Counted from the stretch's first letter, positions 6,600-15,632 are shown. The stretch is DNA of 38,352 bases from Chloroflexota bacterium (GCA_016210565.1 JACQUA010000012.1:1-38352), one strand, 5' to 3'. A program made the numbers and translations. Notes: a model not told the origin generated them from the letters alone.

Positions 6600-8810
6600 C
6601 TAGCCGGTCTTGCCGGAGTTCAGCCCAATGAGCACCATGTCCAGAACGTCAACAATGCCGTTCCCGTCGAGGTCGGCGTAGGGGTTGAAACCGGGCTCGC
6701 CGGCCCGCCTGTTAAACGAGGCCCTGACCAGGGCGAGGTCAGCCGCGTTCACCACCCCATCGTTGTTAGCGTCACCGGGCAAAGGGGGCGGAGGCGGGCT
6801 TCTGAAGATGCCGCCTCCGCCCATTCCGGCGAAGATGGTCCTGTCTGTGGCGTAGTCCGGGGACAGCGCCAGGGAGGAGACCCAGGAACTGCTAATACCG
6901 GCGTTAGTGGCCAGCCAGGAAGAGCCACCGTCAGCAGACTTCAACGTGCTTCTCCATGTTCCGGCGAAGATGGTCCTGTCTGCCGGATAGCCCGAAGACA
7001 GAGCCAGGGAGAGTACCGAAAGATCGGGCATCCCGGCGTTGGCTGCCGCCCAAGTGCCGCCGCCATCAGTGGACTTGAAGACGCCACCTCCATAAGTCCC
7101 GGCAAAGATGGTCCTGTCCGCCTCGTAGCTCGGGGACAGGGCCAGGCACCGCACATCGAGATTGGTCATCCCGGCGTTAATAGCCGTCCAGGAAGAGCCC
7201 CCATCGCTGGACCTGAAGACGCCCTCTGAGTACGTTCCGGCAAAGATGGTCCTGTCCGCCGCGTAGCCCGGGGACAGGGCCAGGGTCCGGACATCGAAAT
7301 TTGTCGTCCCGGCGTTGACGGAAATCCAGGCGACGCCGCCATCGGTGGACTTGAAGACGCCCCTGGTCGTTCCGGCGAAGACCGCCCTGTCTGCGGCGTA
7401 AGAAGGGGACGCGGCCAGTGAGGTGACAAAAGCATCGGCCATCGGCGGTTCGACGGCCCCCCAGGAGTCGCCGCCATCGGTGGACTTGAAGACGCCCCCG
7501 GTCGTTCCGGCGAAGACCGTCCCGTCCGCAGCGTAGCCGGGCGACAGGGCCAGGGATACCACATAAGCATTGGTGATCCCTGCTTTAACGGCCGCCCAGG
7601 AGGCGCCGCCATCGGTGGACTTGAACACGCCCCCTCCATCGGTTCCGACAAAGATGGTCCTGTCTGCGGCATAGCCGGACGACACGGCCAAGAAGCGGAC
7701 CACAAGATTGGCAAGCGGGGCATTAACGTCCACCCAGGATGAACCGCCGTCGATGGACTTCAGGATCCTTCCTGTCGTCGTTCCGGCGAAGGTGGTCCTA
7801 TCGTCCAGATAGCTGGGCGATACGGCCAAGGACCAGACAGGAAGGCTCTCGATCCCGGCGTTAACGGCTGCCCAGGAAGCGCCGCCATCGGTGGACCTGA
7901 AGACACCCCCGAACGACGTTCCGGCAAAGATGGTCCTGTCTGCCGGATAGCCCGGGGATAGAGCCAGGGAAAAGGCATCCAGAGACGTGAGCCCATAATT
8001 AGCCGCCGCCCAGGAGTTGCCGCCATCGGTGGACTTGAAGACGCCCCTTCCCGCTGCTCCGGCAAAGACGGTCCTGTCTGCGACATAGCCTGGGGACAGG
8101 GCGAGGGACACGATGGCGGCGTTGGCAATCCCGGTATTCACGGCTGACCAGGAGTCGCCGCCGTCAGTGCACTTAAAGACACCTCCGTTCGTTCCGGCAA
8201 AGATCGTCCGGTCCGCGGCATAGCCGGGAGACAGCGCCAGGCACGAAACGTTGGGAATGGTTATTCCGGCATTAACGGCTGTCCAGGAAGCGCCGGCATC
8301 GGTGGAGCGAAAAACGCCCGCAAGCGTTCCCACAAAGACGGTCCGGTCTGCCGCGTAGCCCGGGGACAGGGCCAGGGAGGAGACCCAGGGACTGCTAATA
8401 CCGGCGTTGGCCGCCGCCCAGGAGTTGCCGCCATCGGTGGACTTGAAGACGCCCCCTCCGGCTGTTCCAGCGAAGATGGTCCGGTCTGCCGCGTAGTCAG
8501 GGGAAATAGCCAGGGAATAGACACGTCCACCGTAGGGGCCATTGGTACTACCCCAGCTTTCAGACGGCGCTGGTGGGGAAAACGTAGCTGTGCTTCCACC
8601 GGGTACTGTGTTCGTCTGAAGTCCGGCTGTTCCCGGGAGGCCCGCCATTGCGGCCGCGACCGGCAAAACCCGGGCAGGGGTCGCCGGGGTTAACGTGCGC
8701 TCCGTCCGAGCCGCGCCAGCCTGCCGGTACCCTGGCTTATCCGCCACCAAGTACACAATGACCAGGAAGACCATTGCGACGAAAGAAAGCCGCAAATCAC
8801 TGCCTTTCAC
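6600..8810 (-). CDS. Secreted BNR/sialidase-like repeat protein with C-terminal dockerin
   Basis: A 736-residue exported protein. An N-terminal hydrophobic segment (about residues 9-24) acts as signal or anchor. A low-complexity linker follows, then about 12 full repeats of about 45 residues plus a partial 13th, each with the pattern YAADRTIFAGT-GGVFKSTDGG-SW-A-NAG-SLALSPG. The S/T-x-D-x-G-x-x-W core is an Asp-box/BNR unit, as in sialidases and photosystem assembly propellers, so a beta-propeller is likely. A PPPPP hinge leads to a type I dockerin with two calcium loops (DANNDGVVNAAD and DLDGNGIVDVLD). The start is a GTG at 8810 without a clear ribosome-binding site, so the N-terminus is uncertain. 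It ends 11 bp from the MBL gene start on the same strand. Function unknown; probably surface binding. Confidence 0.87.
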   Translation of the reverse strand: MKGSDLRLSFVAMVFLVIVYLVADKPGYRQAGAARTERTLTPATPARVLPVAAAMAGLPGTAGLQTNTVPGGSTATFSPPAPSESWGSTNGPYGGRVYSLAISPDYAADRTIFAGTAGGGVFKSTDGGNSWAAANAGISSPWVSSLALSPGYAADRTVFVGTLAGVFRSTDAGASWTAVNAGITIPNVSCLALSPGYAADRTIFAGTNGGVFKCTDGGDSWSAVNTGIANAAIVSLALSPGYVADRTVFAGAAGRGVFKSTDGGNSWAAANYGLTSLDAFSLALSPGYPADRTIFAGTSFGGVFRSTDGGASWAAVNAGIESLPVWSLAVSPSYLDDRTTFAGTTTGRILKSIDGGSSWVDVNAPLANLVVRFLAVSSGYAADRTIFVGTDGGGVFKSTDGGASWAAVKAGITNAYVVSLALSPGYAADGTVFAGTTGGVFKSTDGGDSWGAVEPPMADAFVTSLAASPSYAADRAVFAGTTRGVFKSTDGGVAWISVNAGTTNFDVRTLALSPGYAADRTIFAGTYSEGVFRSSDGGSSWTAINAGMTNLDVRCLALSPSYEADRTIFAGTYGGGVFKSTDGGGTWAAANAGMPDLSVLSLALSSGYPADRTIFAGTWRSTLKSADGGSSWLATNAGISSSWVSSLALSPDYATDRTIFAGMGGGGIFRSPPPPPLPGDANNDGVVNAADLALVRASFNRRAGEPGFNPYADLDGNGIVDVLDMVLIGLNSGKTG

Positions 8811-8867
8811 TGGAGATGATCGCTGTTGTTACCAGGCCATAGCCCCCGACCACCGCCCATATTGTTC

Positions 8868-9015
8868 CGAAAATGTCACCCTGAGCGAAGTCGTCCCGAC
8901 TGGTCGGGATCGCCTCGCGCGCCGCCCCGAAGGATTCTTCGGCTGCGCTCGCTGCAAGAATGACATTTTCATCCTTCATTGTCCCGACTCGTCGGGATGG
9001 CTGATTGTTCTGAGT
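8868..9015. repeat. Copy of the ctgagcgaag / ctcagggtgac dispersed element
   Basis: It runs from aaaatgtcaccctgagcg through gaaggattcttcgg to aatgacattttcatcc, and closes with cccgactcgtcgggatgg. The heptamer attgttc occurs at both edges (left in 8862-8870, right in 9003-9010), which may be a target duplication or part of the element. It lies upstream of the BNR-dockerin gene, between it and the DUF1232 relic. Confidence 0.75.
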
Positions 9016-9087
9016 TTCTATCTTCTCCTCTCAGACTTACGTCCTCCTGGTGATTATCCCCCGGATTGAATCGCAGTCGCCTTATCG

Positions 9088-9467
9088 CTAACACTTTCGG
9101 AAGATGAAAACGGCCGCGAGGGCAGCGAGCGTAAACAGGATAGTGACCAGAACGGAGGCAGCCTTGCTCTTGTTTCTGCCTCTTGCCATCTCGGCCCGGG
9201 CCTTCGCCCGGCATTCGGCCATAACGCCGGCAGGTACCATTCTGATAGATAGCGGGATGCCCACGGACAGGATAACAAGGTCGTCGAGGTACCCAATACC
9301 CGGGATCAAGTCCGGGATGATATCTATGGGGCTGAAGACCCGATCAGCCCCAGGAGGAACAACCTGGCATGCAGGGGCACCCGGGGGTCTCTGTAGGCCA
9401 GGTAAAGGGCATAGATGTCTGTTTGCAGGAATCTGACCCGTTGTCTCCACGATCTCATGATTTCCAT
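9088..9467 (-). pseudogene. DUF1232 (YkvA-like) membrane protein, frameshifted near 9340
   Basis: Two overlapping frames make one protein. The N-terminal part starts with ATG at 9467 (MEIMRSWRQRV, then LQTDIYALYLAYRDPRVP and LFLLGLIG). The C-terminal part continues in another frame (SPIDIIPDLIPGIGYLDD, then VMAECRAKARAEMARG) to a final TM segment ending at 9088. The join falls in CGGGTC at about 9337-9342. SPIDIIPD and GYLDD are the conserved DUF1232 core. The repaired protein would be about 126 residues. Function of the family is unknown. Either an inactivating indel or a consensus error. Confidence 0.75.
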
Positions 9468-9757
9468 TGCTCGCCCCTTTTTCCGAAACGGTCCCTCCCC
9501 CGGTATCCGGCGTAAGCATATCACTTTTGCGGCGCCGAAACAATCACGTCACGGGTTCGCCGCGGGACGCCGTCAACCAGGATGAAAATGAAGGAGCATT
9601 GTCCGACCACCGTAGCCACAGGGCTTGGCCCTGTCGCACACCGGCGACCGCAAGGGTCGCCGCTGCGGCGCTTGCAGCCTTCGGAATTTCAACGCCCGCC
9701 CGCGATGCATCGGGGAGGCGCCGGGGATTTCCCGCACCGCACCGACCTGCCAAAACC

Positions 9758-9766
9758 TGCTAAAAT
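9758..9766 (+). promoter_or_regulatory. Extended -10 promoter candidate for the histidine kinase
   Basis: TGC+TAAAAT (9758-9766) is an extended -10 element 35 bp before the kinase start. No good -35 was seen. The preceding 9593-9730 stretch holds short palindromes (cagggcttggccctg, ggcgaccgcaagggtcgcc) and no gene. Confidence 0.35.
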
Positions 9767-9800
9767 AGAAAGCTAGCCCGTTGACCCGGGCGGCAACGGA

Positions 9801-11312
9801 ATGGAAAGATCCCCGGCTGTTTTCTCCAGGTATGCGGCGCCCCTTTTTGGCGCCGGCCTGCTGGCGGCGCTTTACACCAGCAGCCTGTACAGCTATGTAC
9901 TCTTCCACAGTCTGGCGGAGCTGTTCAGCGTCGTGGTCGCCTGCGGCATCTTCATTGTCGGCTGGAACTCGCGCCGCTTTCTGACCAACAACTACCTCCT
10001 TTTCCTGGGCATTGCCTATCTCTTTGTGGCCGCCATCGACACCGTTCATACCCTGGCCTATAAGGGAATGGGGGTCTTTCCCGGCTACGACGCCAATCTG
10101 CCGACGCAGCTCTGGGTCGCTGCGCGTTACATCGAGAGCCTTTCCCTTCTGGCGGCCCCTCTGTTCATCCGCCGGAAACTAAACGCCGGCCCTGTCTTTG
10201 CCGCCTATGTTGTCGTGTTCGCGCTGGTCCTGCTTTCCATTTTCTACCGGCCGGTTTTCCCGGACGCCTTTGTCGAAGGAGCGGGCCTGACCCGTTTCAA
10301 GGTCGCCAGTGAGTATGTCATTTCGGCTATACTGCTGGGCGCCGCCGGCCTTTTGTACCGGAGCCGCCAGCGATTCGACCGGCGGGTGTGGTGGATGCTG
10401 GAAGCGTCTATCCTCGTCACGGTGGCCGAAGAAATGGCCTTCACCCTGTATGTGGACCCCTACGGCTTCTTCAACATGATCGGGCACTTCCTGAAGATCG
10501 TCTCCTTTTACCTCATCTACAAGGCCATCATCGAGACCGGTCTGACCGCGCCGTACAACCTGCTTTTCCGTGACCTCAAGCAAAGGGAAGAGACGCTGGC
10601 CAGCCAGGCCGCCCAACTGGCGCAGGCCAACGCCGAACTGGAGGCCGTCAACCGGGACCTGGAGGCTTTTTCCTATTCCGTTTCCCACGATCTCCGGTCG
10701 CCGCTCAGCGCCATCGATGGTTTCAGCTACCTGGTACTGAAAGACCCTGACAACAAGCTGAACGAGCAGAGCAAGGACTATCTGAACGAGGTCCGGGCCG
10801 CTGTCCAAGACATGAGCGGCTTCATTGATGAGCTGCTCTCTTTTTCGCGGGCGGCCCACAGCGAGATCAAACGGGAGCCCGTTGACCTCAGCGCCATCGC
10901 CAGAGACGTGGCAGCCGGTCTGCAGAGGATGCAGCCGGATCGGCGCGTAGAGTTTGTCATCTCGGACGGACTGATTGTCAACGGCGACGCCGTACTGCTG
11001 CGGGCTGTCCTGGAAAACCTGCTGGGCAACGCCTGGAAGTTCACGGGGAAAAAGCCCGGCGCCGGGATAGAGTTCAGTGCTACTCCGGTCGATGGCGGGA
11101 CCGCATACTTCGTGCGGGACAACGGCGCGGGCTTTGACATGGACTATGCCCACAAGCTGTTTGTGCCTTTCCAGCGCCTGCATTCCGCGGAGGAGTTCAA
11201 GGGCACCGGCATCGGCCTGGCCACGGTCCAGCGGATCGTTCAGCGCCATGGGGGCAAGGTGTGGGCGGAAGGGGCGGTGGGCCGGGGCGCAACCTTCTTC
11301 TTCACGCTGTAG
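9801..11312 (+). CDS. Membrane sensor histidine kinase, MASE3-HisKA-HATPase
   Basis: A 503-residue kinase. Residues about 10-250 form a multi-pass MASE3-type sensory domain, with family hallmarks such as AIDTVHTLAYKGMGVFPG and PTQLWVAARYIES, and a closing ETGLTAPYNLLFRDLK. A coiled coil (about 250-288) leads to the dimerisation and phosphoacceptor helix with His296 in SVSHDLRSPL. The ATPase domain shows the N box (ENLLGNAWKF), G1 (DNGAGFDM), F (FVPFQRLH) and G2 (GTGIGLATV) motifs. No response regulator is adjacent, so it is an orphan kinase in this window. The MASE3 ligand is unknown. Start ATG at 9801 has only a weak ribosome-binding site. Confidence 0.93.
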   Translation: MERSPAVFSRYAAPLFGAGLLAALYTSSLYSYVLFHSLAELFSVVVACGIFIVGWNSRRFLTNNYLLFLGIAYLFVAAIDTVHTLAYKGMGVFPGYDANLPTQLWVAARYIESLSLLAAPLFIRRKLNAGPVFAAYVVVFALVLLSIFYRPVFPDAFVEGAGLTRFKVASEYVISAILLGAAGLLYRSRQRFDRRVWWMLEASILVTVAEEMAFTLYVDPYGFFNMIGHFLKIVSFYLIYKAIIETGLTAPYNLLFRDLKQREETLASQAAQLAQANAELEAVNRDLEAFSYSVSHDLRSPLSAIDGFSYLVLKDPDNKLNEQSKDYLNEVRAAVQDMSGFIDELLSFSRAAHSEIKREPVDLSAIARDVAAGLQRMQPDRRVEFVISDGLIVNGDAVLLRAVLENLLGNAWKFTGKKPGAGIEFSATPVDGGTAYFVRDNGAGFDMDYAHKLFVPFQRLHSAEEFKGTGIGLATVQRIVQRHGGKVWAEGAVGRGATFFFTL

Positions 11313-11383
11313 GGCAGGCTTGTCCTGTCGGCGGCTTACTCAGGACTACTCAAAAATAGTCCAAACTAGCTACTGAGTGACTA

Positions 11384-11412
11384 TTGATGCGTGGTGGGAA
11401 GTACCGTAAAAT
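11384..11412 (+). promoter_or_regulatory. Near-consensus sigma-70 promoter of the lipoprotein genes
   Basis: TTGATG (11384-11389), a 17-bp spacer, then TAAAAT (11407-11412). Predicted start of transcription is near 11419, giving a 5' leader of about 48 bases to the ATG at 11467. The preceding 70 bases hold short imperfect repeats of actact/tagctactgagt that might be an operator. Confidence 0.65.
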
Positions 11413-11466
11413 TAATTCAGATTGCCTATCAGCAATGCCCCTACTAATCCTCATAAGGAGACACGT

Positions 11467-12381
11467 ATGCTTCGGGCCAAACATCACACAAGTCTACTAT
11501 TCGCGGTGACCGGGCTGGTGGTGATTCTTTTGCCGCTGCTGGCGGCCTGCGGCGTGGCCCAACAGGACTATGACGCAGTCAAACAGCAACTGGCTGCCAA
11601 GGAACAGGATGTTGCCTCCCTCAAGCAGCAGGTTGACGCCGCCAAAGCCGCGGCCACCCAACAGGCGGGGGCTTTACAGCAGCAGCTCAAGACAAAGGAA
11701 AGCGAGGCTGGCTCGCTCAAACAGCAGCTTGACAGCGCCAAGGCTGCCGGTCAACAGGTGACTACTCTGCAACAGCGTCTTGCAGCCAAGGAAGCCGAGG
11801 CTGCCGACCTGCAGAAGAAGATAGCCGCCGCCGCGGGCAAGACTACCGTCATCTGGGCGGAGGGAGGCAAGCCCATCCCCAAGCCCCCGCCACCCCCCGC
11901 ACCCCTGCCTGCGGGCGTAACACCCGCACCCAAGCCTCGCCCGGACGCAGCCTTTATTAACGAGGTGGTGCCGTTCGCCTTCTACGTGGAGACCCTGGCC
12001 ACCAGCAGCGTTAGTCCCTACGGATTTGCTTCTTATCCGGCCTGCGTGCCTAACAGCCAGTTCAAGCGGGGAGTCAAAATCGTCTGGCGGTTCGAGGTGT
12101 TCGACACCTCCACCGGGAAGCGCCTGACCGACCCGGCTCAGGCCGCGGTAACAGTCAACCTGCCCCACGGCCAGGACCTTGTCGCCAACTTCTCCAGGCG
12201 GGCTGGCACGGGGCCCTGGACGTGGGTCACCGCCTGGGACATTCCCCTCGACTATCCTCTCGGCGCCTTTGACTACACCATCACTGTGGTCACCAAAGAC
12301 GGGCGCAAAGGCATGTTCAAGATGCCCGCTCTGGTAAACAAAGACAGGGGCATCGACAGCCGCCTTTCGATTGTTGATTGA
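11467..12381 (+). CDS. Lipoprotein with N-terminal coiled coil and proline-rich hinge
   Basis: A 304-residue exported lipoprotein. The signal peptide ends in a lipobox (LLAAC), giving a lipid-modified cysteine. A heptad-rich coiled coil rich in Gln, Ala and Lys follows (QQDYDAVKQQLAAKEQDV, then two similar units ending KEAEAADLQKKIAAA). After a K/P-rich hinge (KPIPKPPPPPAPLP) comes an unrecognised globular domain with beta-strand character (VKIVWRFEVFDTSTGKR ... FDYTITVVTKDGRKG). ATG at 11467 was chosen because AAGGAG lies six bases upstream; an upstream in-frame ATG at 11422 lacks a site. It shares a promoter and strand with the lipoprotein gene 17 bp downstream, so the two likely work together outside the membrane. 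Function unknown. Confidence 0.8.
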   Translation: MLRAKHHTSLLFAVTGLVVILLPLLAACGVAQQDYDAVKQQLAAKEQDVASLKQQVDAAKAAATQQAGALQQQLKTKESEAGSLKQQLDSAKAAGQQVTTLQQRLAAKEAEAADLQKKIAAAAGKTTVIWAEGGKPIPKPPPPPAPLPAGVTPAPKPRPDAAFINEVVPFAFYVETLATSSVSPYGFASYPACVPNSQFKRGVKIVWRFEVFDTSTGKRLTDPAQAAVTVNLPHGQDLVANFSRRAGTGPWTWVTAWDIPLDYPLGAFDYTITVVTKDGRKGMFKMPALVNKDRGIDSRLSIVD

Positions 12382-12398
12382 CCCCTGGAGACCAAGAG

Positions 12399-13985
12399 TT
12401 GAAATCTAACACTGGAATCAAAACGCGGTGGCTGCTAAGAGCCGCCGCAAGTTTCGCTATTGCCGGCCTCCTGGTGGGCTGCAGCAGTTCCCCACAAGCC
12501 TTGCCCGAAGCGCCCGCCCCATCCGGAACGTCTGCCGCGGTGGCGCCGCCCACCATTGCGAAATCCCCTGCATCCCCTGCCGCCGCCGCAACGCCCACCC
12601 CCCTTCCTTTGAAATTGCTGAAGGTGCAGCCGGACAAAGGCAAGGTAGGAGATTCCTTCTCCATTACCGGCGAAGGGCTGCCGCCCAGCAAAGAAGTCCA
12701 GTTCCAATGGAAGACCGTGGACGGCGGCTTTGATACCAAAGTCTTCACGGAGACGATTGAGTTCTACGAGCGCAAGTTCACCGACAAGAGGATGTCTCTG
12801 GGTCGGGCCGCCACAGATGCCCAGGGACGGCTCACAGCGACGTTGACTGCGCCCGATGACTACGGTGAAGTCCATGACATATACGTCACAGTCGACGGTC
12901 AGGACGTAGCCCGGGGCGGGTATCGCATCCTCCCCGAGTTCACGATGACCCCCCTGGAGGGACCGGTAGGTACGCCCATCACCATCAGGGCCAAAGGGAT
13001 CGGGTGGAAGAACTGGGAAAGCACCTGGGGCGTCAACTGGGATAACAAATACACGGGATTCATCACCGCCATAACTACCCGCGGGACCGCTACAGCGGTG
13101 ATACGGGCTTCAGGCCCCGTGGGCCTGCACACCGTCGATGTCTGGCACGCTGGACAGACGGTGCCCTACCTGAACTGGGAGCAATCGCCGCAGTCCCACA
13201 TCCCCATCTTTCAGTATATGTTCAAGGTTGTCGAAGGCTCTCCCCCGCCGCCTTTGACCCTGGAGTGGCCTGACAAAGGTCGGGCGACTGTCATTCCCAC
13301 CGTGAGAACGACTGCCACCAACCCGGCCAGCACCTCCGGAGCCCCAACAGCCATCACGCCAACCGCGGGTCCGATCCTGTCCACGGCAACTCTCCGGGCG
13401 ACCAACCTTCCTCCCAACGCCAACGTGGACCTTTTCTTCGTGACTGCCAGGGGAAGCCGCACCAGCGGCCTGGGATGGGGGCTGGCCGATATCCCGCTGG
13501 GAACCGCGATGACAAAGGCTGACGGCACTCTCACAAAGGAGTTCCAGGTCCCTGACGACCTCGGCGGCTGGCATACGGTGAAAATTGTCCAGGGGGACAA
13601 AACCGTAGCGGAAGCCCCATTCCTGGTCCAACCCAGCCTGGTGGGTGTCACCCCAACCCGGGTCAAGCTGGGAGAAAACTTCACGATTAACATAAAGGGC
13701 GTGGGCTGGACCGAGATAGATAACATCTATACGGTGGTCTACGACAACAGCTACGTTGGATTCGCCTGCGGCTTCAACAGCAACGGCGACGTGACCGTCA
13801 ATTTAAGAGCCTCCGGCGGGCGAGGGGTCCATTTGATCGACCTCTACCCGACGACTTACCAGGGACACGGCAAGCCTCCTTGGCTTTACGACACTCCACA
13901 ACTGACGGCTCTCCAGGACCATCCCGGACTATCGCTGGGCTACCAGATGCCCATTTTTCGACTGGCCATCGAAGTAATTGACTAG
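12399..13985 (+). CDS. Lipoprotein with repeated Ig/IPT-like beta domains
   Basis: About 528 residues from a TTG at 12399 with GGAG eight bases upstream; an earlier TTG at 12378 overlaps the previous stop. A signal peptide ends in a lipobox (LLVGC), followed by a P/A/T-rich linker. The body contains repeated beta domains that open with VGDSFSITGEGLPP, VGTPITIRAKGIGW and LGENFTINIKGVGW, the typical first strands of IPT/TIG or Ig-like folds. The second and last repeats also share a W-x-NKY/DNSY-x-GF core and an ASG-G-H-D end (GLHTVDVW, GVHLIDLY). Likely a surface adhesion or polymer-binding lipoprotein co-transcribed with its upstream neighbour. No enzymatic motif seen. Confidence 0.8.
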   Translation: MKSNTGIKTRWLLRAAASFAIAGLLVGCSSSPQALPEAPAPSGTSAAVAPPTIAKSPASPAAAATPTPLPLKLLKVQPDKGKVGDSFSITGEGLPPSKEVQFQWKTVDGGFDTKVFTETIEFYERKFTDKRMSLGRAATDAQGRLTATLTAPDDYGEVHDIYVTVDGQDVARGGYRILPEFTMTPLEGPVGTPITIRAKGIGWKNWESTWGVNWDNKYTGFITAITTRGTATAVIRASGPVGLHTVDVWHAGQTVPYLNWEQSPQSHIPIFQYMFKVVEGSPPPPLTLEWPDKGRATVIPTVRTTATNPASTSGAPTAITPTAGPILSTATLRATNLPPNANVDLFFVTARGSRTSGLGWGLADIPLGTAMTKADGTLTKEFQVPDDLGGWHTVKIVQGDKTVAEAPFLVQPSLVGVTPTRVKLGENFTINIKGVGWTEIDNIYTVVYDNSYVGFACGFNSNGDVTVNLRASGGRGVHLIDLYPTTYQGHGKPPWLYDTPQLTALQDHPGLSLGYQMPIFRLAIEVID

Positions 13986-14018
13986 CCCGCCAATGATGGC
14001 TGGCAGGACCTGGAGCTC

Positions 14019-14064
14019 GAGGCAGGAGGTGCGCCAAGTGCGCCAACGGCGCACCTCCTGCCTC
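14019..14064 (+). terminator. Perfect 17-bp hairpin after the lipoprotein operon
   Basis: Arms 14019-14035 and 14048-14064 (gaggcaggaggtgcgcc and its exact complement) flank a 12-base loop, 34 bp after the lipoprotein stop. There is no T-tract, so it may be an attenuating or stabilising hairpin or a repeat rather than a classical intrinsic terminator. Confidence 0.5.
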
Positions 14065-14207
14065 GCCGCATTCCGGTGCAAAATAGCGTTGAGCCTGGTC
14101 ACCCCGGGAACAGGCAGGAGGGCCCGCAGCCTGGCCGTCTGACTGTCCGTGCATTCCCGGCTTCCCTGCAATGAATTCCGTCACGTTCTTCCTCAGGAGA
14201 TAAAGAC

Positions 14208-15179
14208 ATGCCTCATCTGAAATGCAAATGGCTCTGTGCAGCCGGCTTAGCTTTGTCTATGGCCGGCGCTGCTCTGGCAGGCTGCCAGGGCGCGCCCGCT
14301 GGACCGGCGCCCACGGCAACGGCAACACCCCCCGCCCGCACCGCTTCACCTTCACCGCCGCCCGTTCTGACGCAGGCTGCCACCCCTAAAGCCACAGTGG
14401 CGGTCGCGCCCGCTATCACCCCGGCGCCTGCCAGGACCGCCGAGCGCACACCGTCGCCCCCGCCCCCTGTGACTCGCACCCCTGAGCCGGCTGCCACGCC
14501 AAAGCCAGTCATCACTTCAGCCCCTCAGGGGACTACTCCTCCCACACCTGCCGCCACGCCAAAGCCGGCGGCAAGCCCGAAGCCGGCCGCCACTTCAACG
14601 CCGGCAGCCCCGCCGCCCTCCACCAGCGGCGCCGATCCACAAAGAGGCAAGACCGTCTTCACGAATTTGGGCTGCCCCGCGTGCCACGGGGCCGAGGCCC
14701 AGGGCGGCTTCGGACCGCCGTTGATGGGCAAGGCTGCCCCGCTGCTGAAGGATGTGATCAGGCACGGCTCCGAGCCGGGAATGCCGGCCTTCGATGCCGG
14801 CAAGCTCAGCGATGCCGACCTGGACAACATAGTCGCCTTCCTGTCCACCTCGCAAGCGGCTGCGCCGCCGCAAACCATCACCAAGCCGGCGGCAACCCCC
14901 AAGCCAGCCGCCACTGCGACACCGGCCGCGGCGCCGCCGGTCGCGGGCGGCGCGGACCCACAAAGAGGCAAAACGGTTTACACGAATCTGGGTTGCGGCG
15001 GCTGCCACGGACCCGAGGCCCAGGGCGGCTTCGGACCATCGTTGATAGGCAAGGCTGCCCCGCTGCTGAAGGATGTGATCAGGCACGGCTCCGAGCCGGG
15101 AATGCCGGCCTTCGATGCCGGCAAGCTCAGCGATGCCGACCTGGACAACATGGTTGCCTTTTTGGCGACGCTGAAATAG
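14208..15179 (+). CDS. Lipoprotein-type diheme cytochrome c with duplicated domain
   Basis: A 323-residue exported electron carrier. The signal peptide ends in a lipobox-like ALAGC, followed by about 120 residues of P/A/T/K low-complexity tether. Two class I cytochrome c domains carry CPACH (156-160) and CGGCH (263-267), each followed about 35 residues later by EPGMPAF with the likely axial methionine. The two domains are almost identical and separated by 107 residues, including stretches identical at DNA level, showing a recent internal duplication. ATG at 14208 follows GGAGA. The long tether plus lipid anchor suggests electron transfer across the cell wall space. Its redox partner is not obvious here, though it follows the two lipoprotein genes on the same strand. 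Confidence 0.92.
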   Translation: MPHLKCKWLCAAGLALSMAGAALAGCQGAPAGPAPTATATPPARTASPSPPPVLTQAATPKATVAVAPAITPAPARTAERTPSPPPPVTRTPEPAATPKPVITSAPQGTTPPTPAATPKPAASPKPAATSTPAAPPPSTSGADPQRGKTVFTNLGCPACHGAEAQGGFGPPLMGKAAPLLKDVIRHGSEPGMPAFDAGKLSDADLDNIVAFLSTSQAAAPPQTITKPAATPKPAATATPAAAPPVAGGADPQRGKTVYTNLGCGGCHGPEAQGGFGPSLIGKAAPLLKDVIRHGSEPGMPAFDAGKLSDADLDNMVAFLATLK

Positions 15180-15191
15180 GCAATTGACCGA

Positions 15192-15374
15192 GTACCACAG
15201 GCCGCCGTGTCTGTGAGACCCGGCAGGCCGCCAGAGCCTCGATGCGGTGGGGGTACCACAGGCCGCCGTGTCTGTGAGACCCGGCAGGCCGCCAGAGCCT
15301 CGATGCGGCGGGGGTACCACAGGCCACAGTGCCTGTGAGACCCCGGCAGCCCACCAGAGCCGCGACGCCACCGG
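15192..15374. repeat. 61-bp tandem repeat, three copies
   Basis: Copies start at 15192, 15253 and 15314 with gtaccacaggcc; each has a caggcc/ctgtg palindrome and a gccagagcc end. The third copy is diverged. The unit is related to the cacaggcacggtggcctgtg elements at 4783, 4859 and 34002. There are no unique spacers, so it is not a CRISPR array. Confidence 0.85.
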
Positions 15375-15632
15375 TGCCACCCCGACCTGTCGGGGTGAGG
15401 GTGTCCCGTGCAACAGGCATGGGTGACTGGTTTCACATTCCTCGCTTCTCTTCGGTTGCCTCTTTCATCCCCAATCCGGCATATGTGCGGGATCTGCCAC
15501 CCGAATTGTCTTTCTTGCCCCTGTTCCCGTACCGGACGCTAGGCAATTTACGACGAGGCTCGGAATTGACTCTATGCTCTCTCCTTCGCGGCCCTTCTCT
15601 GCCCCGGAACGCCCGTGCCCTTCCCCGGGATT
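15375..15632. other. Non-coding spacer, nothing recognised
   Basis: Between the 61-bp repeats and the PPOX promoter no convincing gene is seen. Short open frames exist on both strands but lack ribosome-binding sites and recognisable sequence. Confidence 0.5.

Noticed and set aside
10179-11249. 356-codon open frame on the minus strand
   Set aside because: It is antisense to the well-supported histidine kinase, has no recognisable domain, and results from the GC-rich codon pattern of the true gene.
15192-15374. CRISPR array
   Set aside because: Three 61-bp units follow each other directly with no unique spacers, and no cas gene is in the window.
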